Source of the DNA: Butyrivibrio sp. NC2007
Lineage (GTDB): Bacteria > Bacillota > Clostridia > Lachnospirales > Lachnospiraceae
Length of the DNA stretch: 64,000 nucleotides
Reading direction: 5' to 3'
Assembly: GCF_000421405.1 (NCBI RefSeq)
Contig: NZ_ATWY01000003.1
Coordinates: 1-64,000 of the forward strand
Shown: piece by piece, positions 40,701 to 48,801 of the stretch
How the letters are laid out: the number at the start of each line of letters is the position of its first letter
Position numbering within the stretch: the first letter of the stretch is position 1
Notes under the pieces: generated by a model
What the model was told of the DNA's origin: nothing
Databases searched by the model: none
The model's input: only the letters and a program-made list of their open reading frames with translations
Made by a program: the position numbers and the translations under genes

Positions 40701-42559
40701 GTTCCAGCATCATGATTAAGCTCAGCCTCTTCAAATACGATTCCGTCCTTAGAAACCATGAGCCTTGGTGCTGCACCTTCCGCTACAGCTTCAATTCGCA
40801 CTTCATCCACGGGAATCCTTGATGAGTACTCGATATAACCTTCTTCTGCACTCTTATTCACGATTGAACTGCTGGAATACTCTATGTTTGCAGAATGATC
40901 GCTGCTGTAAGTGCGCCTGATCTCGGTGGGATTTGGATCGCTGCTGGAAACTGCGATCAGGTCCAAATTGTCTTTTACCACGTGCTTAACATTGTCCACT
41001 ACCACAATGTTAGACCATGGGCCGACTCCGGATTCATTGCAGGCCCTGATCCTATATGAATAGGTAAGTCCATCAAGGGCTGTCTCGTCATGGTAACCTG
41101 CGATGCAGTCGTGGGCCTTATCCTCCCAGTTCCTGCCGGAGTCATAGATGTAATCCTCTTCTCCTGCCACAGTCATGAAAGCATCGGAGTTCTGGTCTGT
41201 CACGCTTCCTTCCGCCCTCTGGATCTCGTACCACGCGCCTCCGACAACACCTCGCCACTTGATATCACCCACAGATCCTCCGGCAAAAGAGCTGTCGTGG
41301 GAAGTGCCGTTTTCTGAATAAAGAAGGGGGGCTTCCTCATCTTCAGGCGCCGGAATCGGGATATTCTTAGCCTCTTCATAACTTGAAGCCTTACCGTTCA
41401 CTATCTGTGCATAGGCATATATTGAGCGGATTATCTCAGTTTCTCCGTAATAATTTCCCGCCTCGAAACCGGGCCAGTGGTAGGAAGCCCAGTAACCATC
41501 CTCATTATGGAAGTAGTAGCCAAATCCGTCCTTGTGGGCTCTAAGACTCCACATCATGATTCCGTTGGTGTCATTCTCAATGCCCTTCTGGAATACATCG
41601 ATACAGGGCTGCGCAGTAACCTTTGCACCAAACTCGCCCAGTATAAAGGGCTTTCCTGCATTGTGGGCATCTCTGGTATCATCTTCGCATCTCTGTGCGT
41701 AGTTGCCCTCATAGTAGTGCGCTCCAAGGATGTCTGCCAGGTTGTCAGCACTAAGAGATTTAGGGGACATGGACATTCTGCCGTCCAGCACAAGATGATT
41801 TGAATCGATGCTCTTTACGTGGGCAACAACCTCGTTGGTCCAGGCGCTGAGCTCCTCGTCCCTCTCGACCTGGCTTCTGTTACCTATTTCATTTCCTGTT
41901 TCCCAGCACAGTATCGCCGGGTCATCCTTGTACATGACCCCTGTAACCGAATTGGTTCTGTTAAGCAGATGTGTGATCATCTGTTTAAAGAGATCCATGC
42001 ACTTCTCACTGCTGTAGAACCTCCATGCCCAGTCCTGAAATCCCGACTGTGACGGTGCTTTCCCGTCTGACTCCCCCGCAAGCCAGACGTAGCCGTCCAT
42101 TCCGCCTATCCAGTGCCAGTGATCAACAAAGGGAACAATCACCCTGATCCCGTACTGATTTGCTTTGGCCAGCACATCATCGAGCATGTTCAGAGCATCT
42201 TCATTAAAGGTAAGATTGCCCTCATTATCAACGCCTGTAACATACGCTGTTGCACTGTTCTGCCCGTTGAACACCGGAATTGTGTAGGTCCTTGTTACAT
42301 TTCCTCCCATTGCCCTGAAGGTCTTCATGGCATTTGCATGTTCCCAAGGTGTATCACTAGTTGCCTGCGGATAGTTCAAAGATACGAACCTCAGCTCATT
42401 CTCCCCGTCCATGAGCTTTGTACCGGACACAGTAATATAATTAGAAAAGCCTGCATTACCCGGTGGCTCAGCAGCTGCAACCGTGTAAGCAGGCATTGCA
42501 GATGTGAAAATCAGGCCGGCTGATACAATTAGTGACAAAACTCTTTTCTTCAGCTTCAT
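37721..42559 (-). CDS. Giant modular GH5 enzyme, secreted and membrane-anchored
   Basis: The 1612-residue protein has a signal peptide (about 1-30) and a GH5 barrel (40-400) with acid/base Glu224 in WETGNEIG and nucleophile Glu309 in ILGEFGA. A fibronectin-like part follows (to about 530), then several beta-sandwich domains resembling CBM11-type and other carbohydrate-binding modules (about 550-1430). A Gly/Glu/Ser/Thr-rich low-complexity linker and a C-terminal transmembrane helix (VPVSTIVVLLIIALAVFGIR) with basic tail close the protein. No LPxTG. The subfamily is uncertain; mannan or beta-glucan hydrolysis is likely. It would hold plant polysaccharide at the cell surface. Length is far above a plain GH5 (about 350-500). 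Confidence 0.85.
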   Translation of the reverse strand: MKLKKRVLSLIVSAGLIFTSAMPAYTVAAAEPPGNAGFSNYITVSGTKLMDGENELRFVSLNYPQATSDTPWEHANAMKTFRAMGGNVTRTYTIPVFNGQNSATAYVTGVDNEGNLTFNEDALNMLDDVLAKANQYGIRVIVPFVDHWHWIGGMDGYVWLAGESDGKAPSQSGFQDWAWRFYSSEKCMDLFKQMITHLLNRTNSVTGVMYKDDPAILCWETGNEIGNRSQVERDEELSAWTNEVVAHVKSIDSNHLVLDGRMSMSPKSLSADNLADILGAHYYEGNYAQRCEDDTRDAHNAGKPFILGEFGAKVTAQPCIDVFQKGIENDTNGIMMWSLRAHKDGFGYYFHNEDGYWASYHWPGFEAGNYYGETEIIRSIYAYAQIVNGKASSYEEAKNIPIPAPEDEEAPLLYSENGTSHDSSFAGGSVGDIKWRGVVGGAWYEIQRAEGSVTDQNSDAFMTVAGEEDYIYDSGRNWEDKAHDCIAGYHDETALDGLTYSYRIRACNESGVGPWSNIVVVDNVKHVVKDNLDLIAVSSSDPNPTEIRRTYSSDHSANIEYSSSSIVNKSAEEGYIEYSSRIPVDEVRIEAVAEGAAPRLMVSKDGIVFEEAELNHDAGTALYSASSVLSTGNYYYSRIYLQGNSSCKLDSIEITYKNDGESYNESAASDAVRTNVMIQDSAFGEDVPKYYVSKSDNLVLAGDGALRGLTASGAESGSIVYKTGDDINAFRVSTLAVDGKRAVVEYSFDGVTFKEAKELSAVDAGEATSVVYGDLNVSGAVRVIRVTVPENSQGQVFVKLVEISSGRKMIPLADSAPSNTIEDGEYYTGSDASLNAVYSITFGEGEISFAKELSGKDYSAFDSIYLWVKPDGSGNELQVRLRDSENRVWASEKIALSGAAQMNKLAIDKSGDFNWGSVSGAEFVIVNNDGSAGADGSIMLDSANVYTGNYGIGLEYSFGGESSRVYIDSVYASSSTKVDDFEGYSGSNTLLNQAYSRNTNGGTFNLSLDSGNKYEGSYGLRVDYDYNGTGYAGATKTMDMLNLSGYDGFTMYLDSDGSGNEIKVQMETDTSTYAYTGYMTGKGPMIMYMPFSKIIQPDWATSGTPQPIDSSQNLKSVSIYTNQSGQAASGTFYADDLKGANFAEDLASGAGVSMDEPSEEITEFPYSIGGSASYVEYVTVTVGDKKFNVPVDADGKWSYELTEDLGLYNTDALGLKAGIYYPDGEAVVESAEYAVKLHLEANDGPEEEKYDNIIWSWDFEEKGVEGWTFEGFSPWLESGRLVAWSQDGYEAEFSFTVTDIPNGVYALSNDIKVKSNMNSAVMALISGDNEVRSLPIDTADQIVEDQLLGEKITVENNTVTVKYYVNAPVDANGVTFAVGDVKLYLMKSLESEEPEGVEEPGGNEGTEGNQGSEGNQGTEGSQETGDSGNAGGSGEAGSAGNTEGSGNAGNTGGGQVSQDGSQEQSTGGSGDSVGNTQAPTTQVSTTQASGKTSTASQEQKQSAPQTSKPGTKPSAAQTTIDDEPVALADSVKEASTSDEELAEETNMQENVQNTEEKADAVEGTNIQEEEVPEASFNNVEPSDSSFPIVPVSTIVVLLIIALAVFGIRKRFR

Positions 42560-42737
42560 ATAATCCTCCCTTACAAAGAAATTGTTTTTGTAAGTTAAAT
42601 TATATTTACCGGCTAAATTACTACATCTCTTATTCTTGCGTTCTATATTCTATTCTTGCTAAAACCCCGATTTTCTCTGTTTTTACCTAAATACTTTCTC
42701 CATACTTGTGTATTTTTACCTAAATACAGGTTAAATA

Positions 42738-43238
42738 TCACTTGATATAGTCTTTTACATTCAAAGTCTCTTCTGTGCGCTGCTCATCATCAATGATGCC
42801 CGGAACCTGCTCTGTAACGTAGGTATCGCCTGTTTCTGGGTTAACGTAATAGCGGATCAGTGCACCTGTGTAAGATCTGTAAAGAACAACAATCTCGCCA
42901 TTCTCATTTGTGCTGGCTTCCCAGTAGAGAGTGTAATCGTCTGAACCTTCCATATTTGCCAGATCAGGGAAAGACTCTATGCAGTAATCATGGATTGCCT
43001 GTGTAGCCTGCTCCTCTGTGATCTTGCCTGTTGTCTCTGCAGGTGTCTCTGCCTCTGCAGTCTGTTCTTCTACTGTTGTAGCTTCTGCAGTTTCTGTAGT
43101 CTCGCTGGTCTGTACAGTCTCCTGTGCTGCAGGAATCTCTTCAACCTGTAAGCTGCTTGTCTCCTCTGTCTTAGTACCGCATGCAATAAGGCCAAGGGCC
43201 ATAACACATGCAAGCATAACTGCGAATTTCTTTTTCAT
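42738..43238 (-). CDS. Hypothetical lipoprotein
   Basis: The 166-residue product has a signal peptide and lipobox (LACVMALGLIACG, Cys20), then a Thr/Glu-rich low-complexity stretch of about 55 residues, and a folded C-terminal domain (TEEQATQAIHDYCIESFPDL, YTLYWEASTNENGEIVVLYR, VNPETGDTYVTEQVPG). The folded part resembles small repeat domains of secreted Firmicute lipoproteins. GGAGG eight bases before ATG 43238 sets the start. It stands upstream of the GH5 gene on the same strand, 178 bases away. Function unknown, cell-surface location likely. Confidence 0.65.
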   Translation of the reverse strand: MKKKFAVMLACVMALGLIACGTKTEETSSLQVEEIPAAQETVQTSETTETAEATTVEEQTAEAETPAETTGKITEEQATQAIHDYCIESFPDLANMEGSDDYTLYWEASTNENGEIVVLYRSYTGALIRYYVNPETGDTYVTEQVPGIIDDEQRTEETLNVKDYIK

Positions 43239-43330
43239 AATACATTCCTCCTCAAATTTCATAACGATTCTATGTTACTACCATTTCCCCAAAACAAATC
43301 TAAAAGTATTCTAAATTCTTCGCAATCTGC

Positions 43331-43336
43331 TATAAT
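43331..43336 (+). promoter_or_regulatory. -10 box of the EamA gene, nine bases before ATG
   Basis: CTGCTATAAT is followed after nine bases by the start codon. TATAAT this close to ATG would place transcription start at or within a few bases of the start codon. The same CTGCTATAAT word precedes the GIY-YIG gene (54453-54458). Confidence 0.55.
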
Positions 43337-43345
43337 AGGCCTGTT

Positions 43346-44251
43346 ATGGAAAAAATTCGAGAATCTCAGATTAAAAATTCATTACTGCTCCTGCTGGCCT
43401 CTATCGTTTGGGGAGCTGCCTTTGTAGCTCAGTCCGTAGCAGGCGACAGGGTCGGTACTTTCACTTTTAACGGAATACGCTTTATTATCGGCGGAGTATG
43501 CCTTCTTCCATTTCTTAGAGGGCATAATATAACGCCTTCAAAGATCCCTTTTAATAAGCTCCTTGGAGGCGTAATATGTGGTCTTGCTCTGTTTTTGGCA
43601 TCCACCTTTCAGCAGGCCGGAATCGCACTTGGCGCCGGCGCCGGTGAAGCGGGCTTTTTGACAGCCTGTTATATCGTTCTGGTCCCAATTATAGGTCTTT
43701 TCATCGGCAGAAAATGCAGCTTCTGGGTATGGCCGGCTGTGGGCATCGCCCTTATCGGTCTTTACCTTCTCTGCAATCCTTTTTCCGGCGGAAGCTTTTC
43801 AATATCAACCGCAGACCTGGCGCTCCCTATGTGCGCTCTTTTATTCTCAGTGCAGATTCTGTGCGTTGATCACTACGCTCCCATCATGAGTCCCGTTGCA
43901 CTTGCGTGCGTTCAGTTCTTCGTAAGTGGCGCAGTTTCACTGATTGCTGCGTTTATATTTGAATTTATGCCTGACCCTTCAGCGTGGATCAGCTCTTTAT
44001 CTGCGCCTTCTTCCTGGATAGCCATCCTCTATACAGGTATCTTTTCCTGTGGTGTAGGCTACACCTTGCAGGCAGTAGGCCAGCGCGGCTTAAATCCAGC
44101 CCTTGCATCCCTCATCATGAGCCTTGAATCCGTGTTCTCATCGGTTTTCGGCTGGCTGATACTCCATCAGCTGATGTCGGGAAAAGAGATCACAGGCTGC
44201 GTTTTGATCTTTTCTGCAGTCCTTCTGGCTCAGATTCCGTCGAAGTCCTGA
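43346..44251 (+). CDS. EamA/DMT-family transporter
   Basis: The 301-residue protein has ten hydrophobic segments in two EamA repeats. Early markers are LLLASIVWGAAFVAQSVAGD, GVCLLPFLRG and a glycine-rich AGIALGAGAGEAGFLTACYI. Later ones are GVGYTLQAVGQRGLNPALAS, LIMSLESVFSSVFGWLIL and EITGCVLIFSAVLLA. This is a typical inner-membrane drug/metabolite transporter, and the substrate cannot be inferred. It is alone on its strand, between the lipoprotein gene and the convergent isomerase gene, and seems to have a very short or no leader. Confidence 0.85.
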   Translation: MEKIRESQIKNSLLLLLASIVWGAAFVAQSVAGDRVGTFTFNGIRFIIGGVCLLPFLRGHNITPSKIPFNKLLGGVICGLALFLASTFQQAGIALGAGAGEAGFLTACYIVLVPIIGLFIGRKCSFWVWPAVGIALIGLYLLCNPFSGGSFSISTADLALPMCALLFSVQILCVDHYAPIMSPVALACVQFFVSGAVSLIAAFIFEFMPDPSAWISSLSAPSSWIAILYTGIFSCGVGYTLQAVGQRGLNPALASLIMSLESVFSSVFGWLILHQLMSGKEITGCVLIFSAVLLAQIPSKS

Positions 44252-44256
44252 GGTTT

Positions 44257-45126
44257 TCAGGACATCAATTTATGTTTCCTTAACCATTCTGCACTTACAG
44301 TAAAGCTTTTTACAGGATCATTATCGATCCAGTTCTTATGGGTCTCCAAAACAATCGCTTCCACTTTGGAAGTTGCCCGTACATTTTCCAAAATAGTACC
44401 AAGGGCCATATTTCCTGTGCCGAGTTCAGCAGCATCTTCCTTAAGGATGGGCGTAATGAAAGGCCCCTTCTTTCTACATCCCCTGTCATTTATGTGCCAC
44501 ATCACCATCCTGTCTGACAGCTTATTTACCAGGGCGGAAACATCGGCACCACCATCTGCAAGCCAATATGTATCAAGTTCAAAGTTTACATACTGAGGAT
44601 CTGTGTTTTCGATGATCACATCATATGCAGTTTTATCTTCTGAGATCTTCTGCAGTTCTACATTGTGATTATGATAAAGCAGTTTTACTCCATAGGGTAA
44701 AAGAGCTTTTCCTGCATTGTTCAGGCGCTCAGCAAGCTTTTTTACCTCTGATGCATTTCCGTAATCAAACCTGTACATACCGGTTATAACAACGGTGTTC
44801 GTCCCAAAGCTCAAGGCTTCTTTCGCTACAGCCTCGGGATTCTCTTCAATGCTGTTTAGATAGCTGTGCAGGCTTATGACTTTCAATCCGCTCTCTGAGA
44901 TCAGTTTCTTCCAGTCGAGTTTTCCGCCATTCCCCGTGGGCATACCGGCAAATTTAGTAAGTAACTTCACAATAAAAGGCGTTGGCTTGATCATGAAGTC
45001 ATTTAGTTCAATGCCGTCATAGCCGGCACTCTTGATGCTCTGAAGTGTGCTGAGTGCACTCTCATAACTATTGCATCTGCTTCCAATCATTATCTGTTGC
45101 ACACCCGTCAGTACTGTGTCTTTCAT
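44257..45126 (-). CDS. Xylose-isomerase-like TIM barrel (sugar isomerase/epimerase)
   Basis: The 289-residue protein follows the AP-endonuclease-2/xylose-isomerase-like barrel: IKSAGYDGIELNDFMIKP, then LKVISLHSYL, a metal site region in YHNHNVELQ and TYWLADGGADVSALVN with MVMWHINDRG and a final IVLETHKNWI. Such enzymes isomerise or epimerise sugars or inositols, usually in carbohydrate pathways. It is the last gene of the GPH-GH2-GH78-GH1 operon. Its ATG overlaps the GH1 stop by one base (TAATG) with GGAGG inside the GH1 tail. Possible role: processing a released sugar. Confidence 0.85.
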   Translation of the reverse strand: MKDTVLTGVQQIMIGSRCNSYESALSTLQSIKSAGYDGIELNDFMIKPTPFIVKLLTKFAGMPTGNGGKLDWKKLISESGLKVISLHSYLNSIEENPEAVAKEALSFGTNTVVITGMYRFDYGNASEVKKLAERLNNAGKALLPYGVKLLYHNHNVELQKISEDKTAYDVIIENTDPQYVNFELDTYWLADGGADVSALVNKLSDRMVMWHINDRGCRKKGPFITPILKEDAAELGTGNMALGTILENVRATSKVEAIVLETHKNWIDNDPVKSFTVSAEWLRKHKLMS

Positions 45127-46430
45127 TATTTCAAATAGCCTCCAAGATGCTTCAAACTGGGCTTTGGCGCCCTGATCTGTGTTTTCCTGTCAACTGCGCA
45201 AAGACCAAATGTCAGCGCATAGCCTTTCTGCCACTCAAAATTATCGATAAGTGACCAGTGGCAGTATCCGATAACAGGAATTCCATCATTTATACAGCTC
45301 TGAACACCCTCAATTGCCTTGTCGATAAACTTAACTCTCTGCTCGTCATCCGATGTTGCTATTCCATTTTCTGTAACCATGATCGGAACATTTGGCATCT
45401 CCTCATGCACGCGTCTTATTACATGCTCAAGAGCCTCAGGATATACTTCATAATCCATCTGTGTCATTGGTGTTCCCTCGGGAACAGGCACAATTCCATC
45501 CGGGCCGTAAGTAGTTCTTGTATAATTCTGAAGACCAAAGAAATCATCATCCTTGATATAAGGAATGTAATGGCTAAACTCCTCATTCCAGTCGCTGTCT
45601 GCGCGCTCCTTGCCACCTTCTATGTACTGGCAGTCGTGCAGGGAAAGAGTAATACCAACCTGAATATCCGGATTAACAGCCTTGATTGCTTCTTTGGCTG
45701 CCTGATGCGCCTTTATAACTATCATATCGCCATTTGCATCTGTTGCAGAAACAAATGTATGCGGCTGAGGATCTCCGAATACTTTGGCGTTCTCCATTGC
45801 TGCCAGCTTCATTTTCTCCATTGGATCAGAGAGATTAAGACCAACCTGAACCTGCCCCTCCATGGAGTCGCCATCGCTTTTAGCTGCATTTGCCATCTTA
45901 GCCATCATCTGCTTCTTGAATCTCTCCATGAGAGCGCCAATCTGAAGTCTCATGTTAGCCTCATTTATGGTGCAGATATACTTTATCTCACTTCCAAGCT
46001 GCTTAGTAACATATCCGGCATAGTTGGCAAAAAGCTCCACAACCTGCTCATTGTCCCAGCCTCCGAGCTTTATAAGCCACACTGGTGATGTGAAATGCAT
46101 GAGAGTAATAACCGGCTCAACGCCATTGTCCCTGCAGCATTTGATCATCTTCCTGTAATGCTCAATCTCTTTTTCATCAAATTTGCCCTGCTCAGGCTCA
46201 ATACGTGCCCATTCAACAGAGAATCTGTAGGTGTTAAGGCCTGCATCCGCAAGCATCTTGATGTCTTCTTCGTATCTGTTATAGTGATCCACTGCATCCA
46301 GTGAAGGCTCAACAAACTGTGAATACTCCATATTCTCCATGAGCCAGTAATCTGAATTTGTATTGTTTCCTTCAACCTGGTGGGCTGCAGTAGAAGCGCC
46401 CAGCATAAATCCGTTCTCAAACTTGTTCAT
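45126..46430 (-). CDS. GH1 family beta-glucosidase
   Basis: The 434-residue protein is GH1: N-terminal GFMLGASTAAHQVEGNN, acid/base Glu157 in TINEANM (an Ala takes the place of the usual Pro) and nucleophile Glu354 in VTENG, with SVEWARIEPE near residue 71. No signal peptide, so it is cytosolic and works after import. GH1 enzymes split beta-glucosides or beta-galactosides. No phosphate-binding motif for 6-phospho sugars was noted. I chose ATG 46430 (GGAGG nine bases upstream). A 9-bp hairpin (46451-46489) sits just above that site. Fourth gene of the operon. Confidence 0.9.
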   Translation of the reverse strand: MNKFENGFMLGASTAAHQVEGNNTNSDYWLMENMEYSQFVEPSLDAVDHYNRYEEDIKMLADAGLNTYRFSVEWARIEPEQGKFDEKEIEHYRKMIKCCRDNGVEPVITLMHFTSPVWLIKLGGWDNEQVVELFANYAGYVTKQLGSEIKYICTINEANMRLQIGALMERFKKQMMAKMANAAKSDGDSMEGQVQVGLNLSDPMEKMKLAAMENAKVFGDPQPHTFVSATDANGDMIVIKAHQAAKEAIKAVNPDIQVGITLSLHDCQYIEGGKERADSDWNEEFSHYIPYIKDDDFFGLQNYTRTTYGPDGIVPVPEGTPMTQMDYEVYPEALEHVIRRVHEEMPNVPIMVTENGIATSDDEQRVKFIDKAIEGVQSCINDGIPVIGYCHWSLIDNFEWQKGYALTFGLCAVDRKTQIRAPKPSLKHLGGYLK

Positions 46431-46450
46431 TTTCCTATCCTCCATAATTG

Positions 46451-46489
46451 GTCCTAAGGGGGTACCGCTTGCGGTGGATTCCTTAGGAC
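46451..46489 (-). promoter_or_regulatory. Intercistronic hairpin above GH1
   Basis: GTCCTAAGG (46451-46459) and CCTTAGGAC (46481-46489) are perfect complements, with a second pair ACCGC/GCGGT (46464-46468, 46471-46475) inside. It lies between the GH78 stop and the GH1 ribosome binding site. Without a T run it is more likely an mRNA stabiliser or pause site than a terminator. Confidence 0.5.
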
Positions 46490-46525
46490 GGTCTACTGTT
46501 TTCATAACTTGCTTTACACTACCAT

Positions 46526-48787
46526 TTAAATCTCATAACTTCCGCTTGTCAGAATTCTCTTTTCCCCGCCGGGGAGCTCCAGCTCTGCTTCCATTCCTTC
46601 AGGAATTTCAAATCTGTAGGCAAAAGAATCCGTCTCCTCAATATATCTCCATTCAGAAACTATGCGACCTTTCGGTGAATCATAGTAACCCTTTGCAAAC
46701 TTAAGTCTCTCATCCGGCACCGGCTTTATCAGGACCTTGTCAAAATCGTATCTGATTCCCAAAACGCCGGATAAAAGCCATCCGGAAACAGCTCCATAGG
46801 AGTAGTGATTCAGTGAATCATGCACAGTGCCGTCTTCTCTGACGCCATCCCAGGTCTCCCAGATAGTGGTAGCACCTTTCTCCACAGCATAGAGCCACGA
46901 AGGATAGCTTTTTTGCAACAGCAGTCTGTATGCAGTATCCGCATAGCCGTAATCAGCAAGCACACTGCACAGGAAAGGCGTTGATAGGAAGCCAGTATTA
47001 AGATGATAGTCATTTTTCACTACCAGCTCATTTAAGTCCTTCGCCGCTTCCACTGCCTCTTTTTCAGGCAAAAGACAAAACGCAAGAGGCCTTACGTATT
47101 CGCACTGCCTGTCAGATTTTATATGCCCGTCTTTCAGAACCAGATATCTGTATGCCTCAGTCGCCTTTTCCGAGATCTCTTTGTACTTATCCGCATCGGC
47201 GCCATTTCCAAGGAGCTCTGATATTTTGGCGAGAATCCCCGATGAATATGCATAGTAAGCTGTTGCCACTTCAGGCTGGCCATCCTTGAAAGCAGCCATC
47301 ATAGTCTTCATAACGTCTGCTCCTGGCTCGCACCACTCACCATAGTCCATTCCGGTGTCGATGATGTATTTTCTGTAAGGGTTCTTTCCAAAGCGGTTCT
47401 TGAGCTTGCTCTTTCCTGCTCTTCTTCCGAGGAAATCCACCCACTTCTTCATCATTTCATAATTGTCAGCAAGTACCTGCTTATCACCGTATATTCTGTA
47501 CAGATTCCAGGGCACTATAACAGCCGCATCGCCCCAGCCTACTGAAGCTGAGAACATCTCTGCTACCTTGCCCGGATTTGAGTTTTTGGGACAGATATAC
47601 GCCATTTTACCGTCGGAGTGCTGCCCTATCCTCACGTTTGCAAGCCATTTCTCGTAAACATTCTTACAGTCCATGAGATATGCTCCGGTCCTCACAAAAA
47701 CCGCTGCATCGCCTGTCCAGCCTGCTCTCTCTCTTGTAGGGCAGTCGGTCGGTATATCGCAGAAGTTCGACTTCATGGACCATACACTGTTTGCAAAGAG
47801 CTTATTTACCGCATCCACGCCACATTCAAAGCCTGCTGTTTCCTTCATGTCAGAATACACGGCTATGCTCTTTATTTTGATGTCAGACGGCAAAATATCA
47901 CCCGTTATCTTTGCGTATCTGAATCCAAACATCGAAAAATGAGGCTTAAACTCATTCCTGCCCGGCTTGCAGATATAGTTTATTTCCTGTTTTATTCCGC
48001 CTGATTTGTTCCTGTCTCCGGGCTGGAAATTACTGATCGTGAAGTTTCCGTTTTCATCCAGGGTTTCACCGTGGACGAGGCAGATCTTCTCACCGCCCCT
48101 GGCGTTTTCTACAATAAAAGACGTATAACCTGCAAGGTTCTGTCCGAAATCAAATACACTCTCTCCGCTCGGAGTTGTGATGAGCCTTCCTTCAAATACC
48201 TCATGCTCAGTGATAAATGGCGCCTTCTGGGCTGTCAGATTTCTTTTGTCAAAAGACATCTCCACGGCCTTATGCCACTCACCAAAGCCCGCACCGGCAT
48301 CACAAGTTTCTCCCAGTTCAAGGTCCGTAAGCTTAATGGGTCCGTATTCACAGGCATCCCAGCTGCAATCCGTGACAAGTATCGGATTCTCCATGTCTCC
48401 ATCGCCTATCACTGCGCACAGAAATGAAATATCCTCGCCGTAGAGGTTTCTCACGCCGTCAATTCCGTTGCATCCTCTGTACCAGCCATCACCAAGCGTT
48501 ATAAATATCTCGTTTTCACCGGGCTTTAGCACTTCAGTGATCTCATACTCCTGATACTGAAGCCTTTTATCATACTCATCACATCCCGGTGTCAGTCGTG
48601 CATCCGTGATTTCCCGGCCATTTATCAATATTTCATACAAGCCATGGGCCGTAGCATATATGCAAACTTTCCCATCTTTATAAGAGAATGTGGTCCTTAA
48701 ATATCCTGCTCCCTTTCTCTTATCAGGTTCTGTCACGGTTTCAGGTGATATCCACTTTGCTTTTTCAAAAATCTTAGCCGCTTCCAT
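46526..48787 (-). CDS. GH78 alpha-L-rhamnosidase
   Basis: The 753-residue protein matches GH78. An N-terminal beta-sandwich (ATAHGLYEILINGREITDAR, LTPGCDEYDKR, LGDGWYRGCNG) is followed by the (alpha/alpha)6 barrel with CDIPTDCPTRERAGWTGDA (catalytic Glu in RERAGW, inverting), QHSDGKMAYICPKNSNPGK and FLSTPFLCSVLADYG. The C-terminal beta-domain ends GEKRILTSGSYEI. It removes terminal alpha-L-rhamnose. It lacks a signal peptide, so substrates must be imported first. GAGGTGTTAA precedes the ATG. It follows GH2 by 14 bases in the operon. Confidence 0.9.
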   Translation of the reverse strand: MEAAKIFEKAKWISPETVTEPDKRKGAGYLRTTFSYKDGKVCIYATAHGLYEILINGREITDARLTPGCDEYDKRLQYQEYEITEVLKPGENEIFITLGDGWYRGCNGIDGVRNLYGEDISFLCAVIGDGDMENPILVTDCSWDACEYGPIKLTDLELGETCDAGAGFGEWHKAVEMSFDKRNLTAQKAPFITEHEVFEGRLITTPSGESVFDFGQNLAGYTSFIVENARGGEKICLVHGETLDENGNFTISNFQPGDRNKSGGIKQEINYICKPGRNEFKPHFSMFGFRYAKITGDILPSDIKIKSIAVYSDMKETAGFECGVDAVNKLFANSVWSMKSNFCDIPTDCPTRERAGWTGDAAVFVRTGAYLMDCKNVYEKWLANVRIGQHSDGKMAYICPKNSNPGKVAEMFSASVGWGDAAVIVPWNLYRIYGDKQVLADNYEMMKKWVDFLGRRAGKSKLKNRFGKNPYRKYIIDTGMDYGEWCEPGADVMKTMMAAFKDGQPEVATAYYAYSSGILAKISELLGNGADADKYKEISEKATEAYRYLVLKDGHIKSDRQCEYVRPLAFCLLPEKEAVEAAKDLNELVVKNDYHLNTGFLSTPFLCSVLADYGYADTAYRLLLQKSYPSWLYAVEKGATTIWETWDGVREDGTVHDSLNHYSYGAVSGWLLSGVLGIRYDFDKVLIKPVPDERLKFAKGYYDSPKGRIVSEWRYIEETDSFAYRFEIPEGMEAELELPGGEKRILTSGSYEI

Positions 48788-48801
48788 TTAACACCTCTGT
48801 T

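Noticed and set aside
45258..46088. A 276-codon plus frame opposite the GH1 gene
   Set aside because: It is fully antisense to a clear GH1 coding region, with a Cys/His/Ile-rich composition typical of shadow frames.
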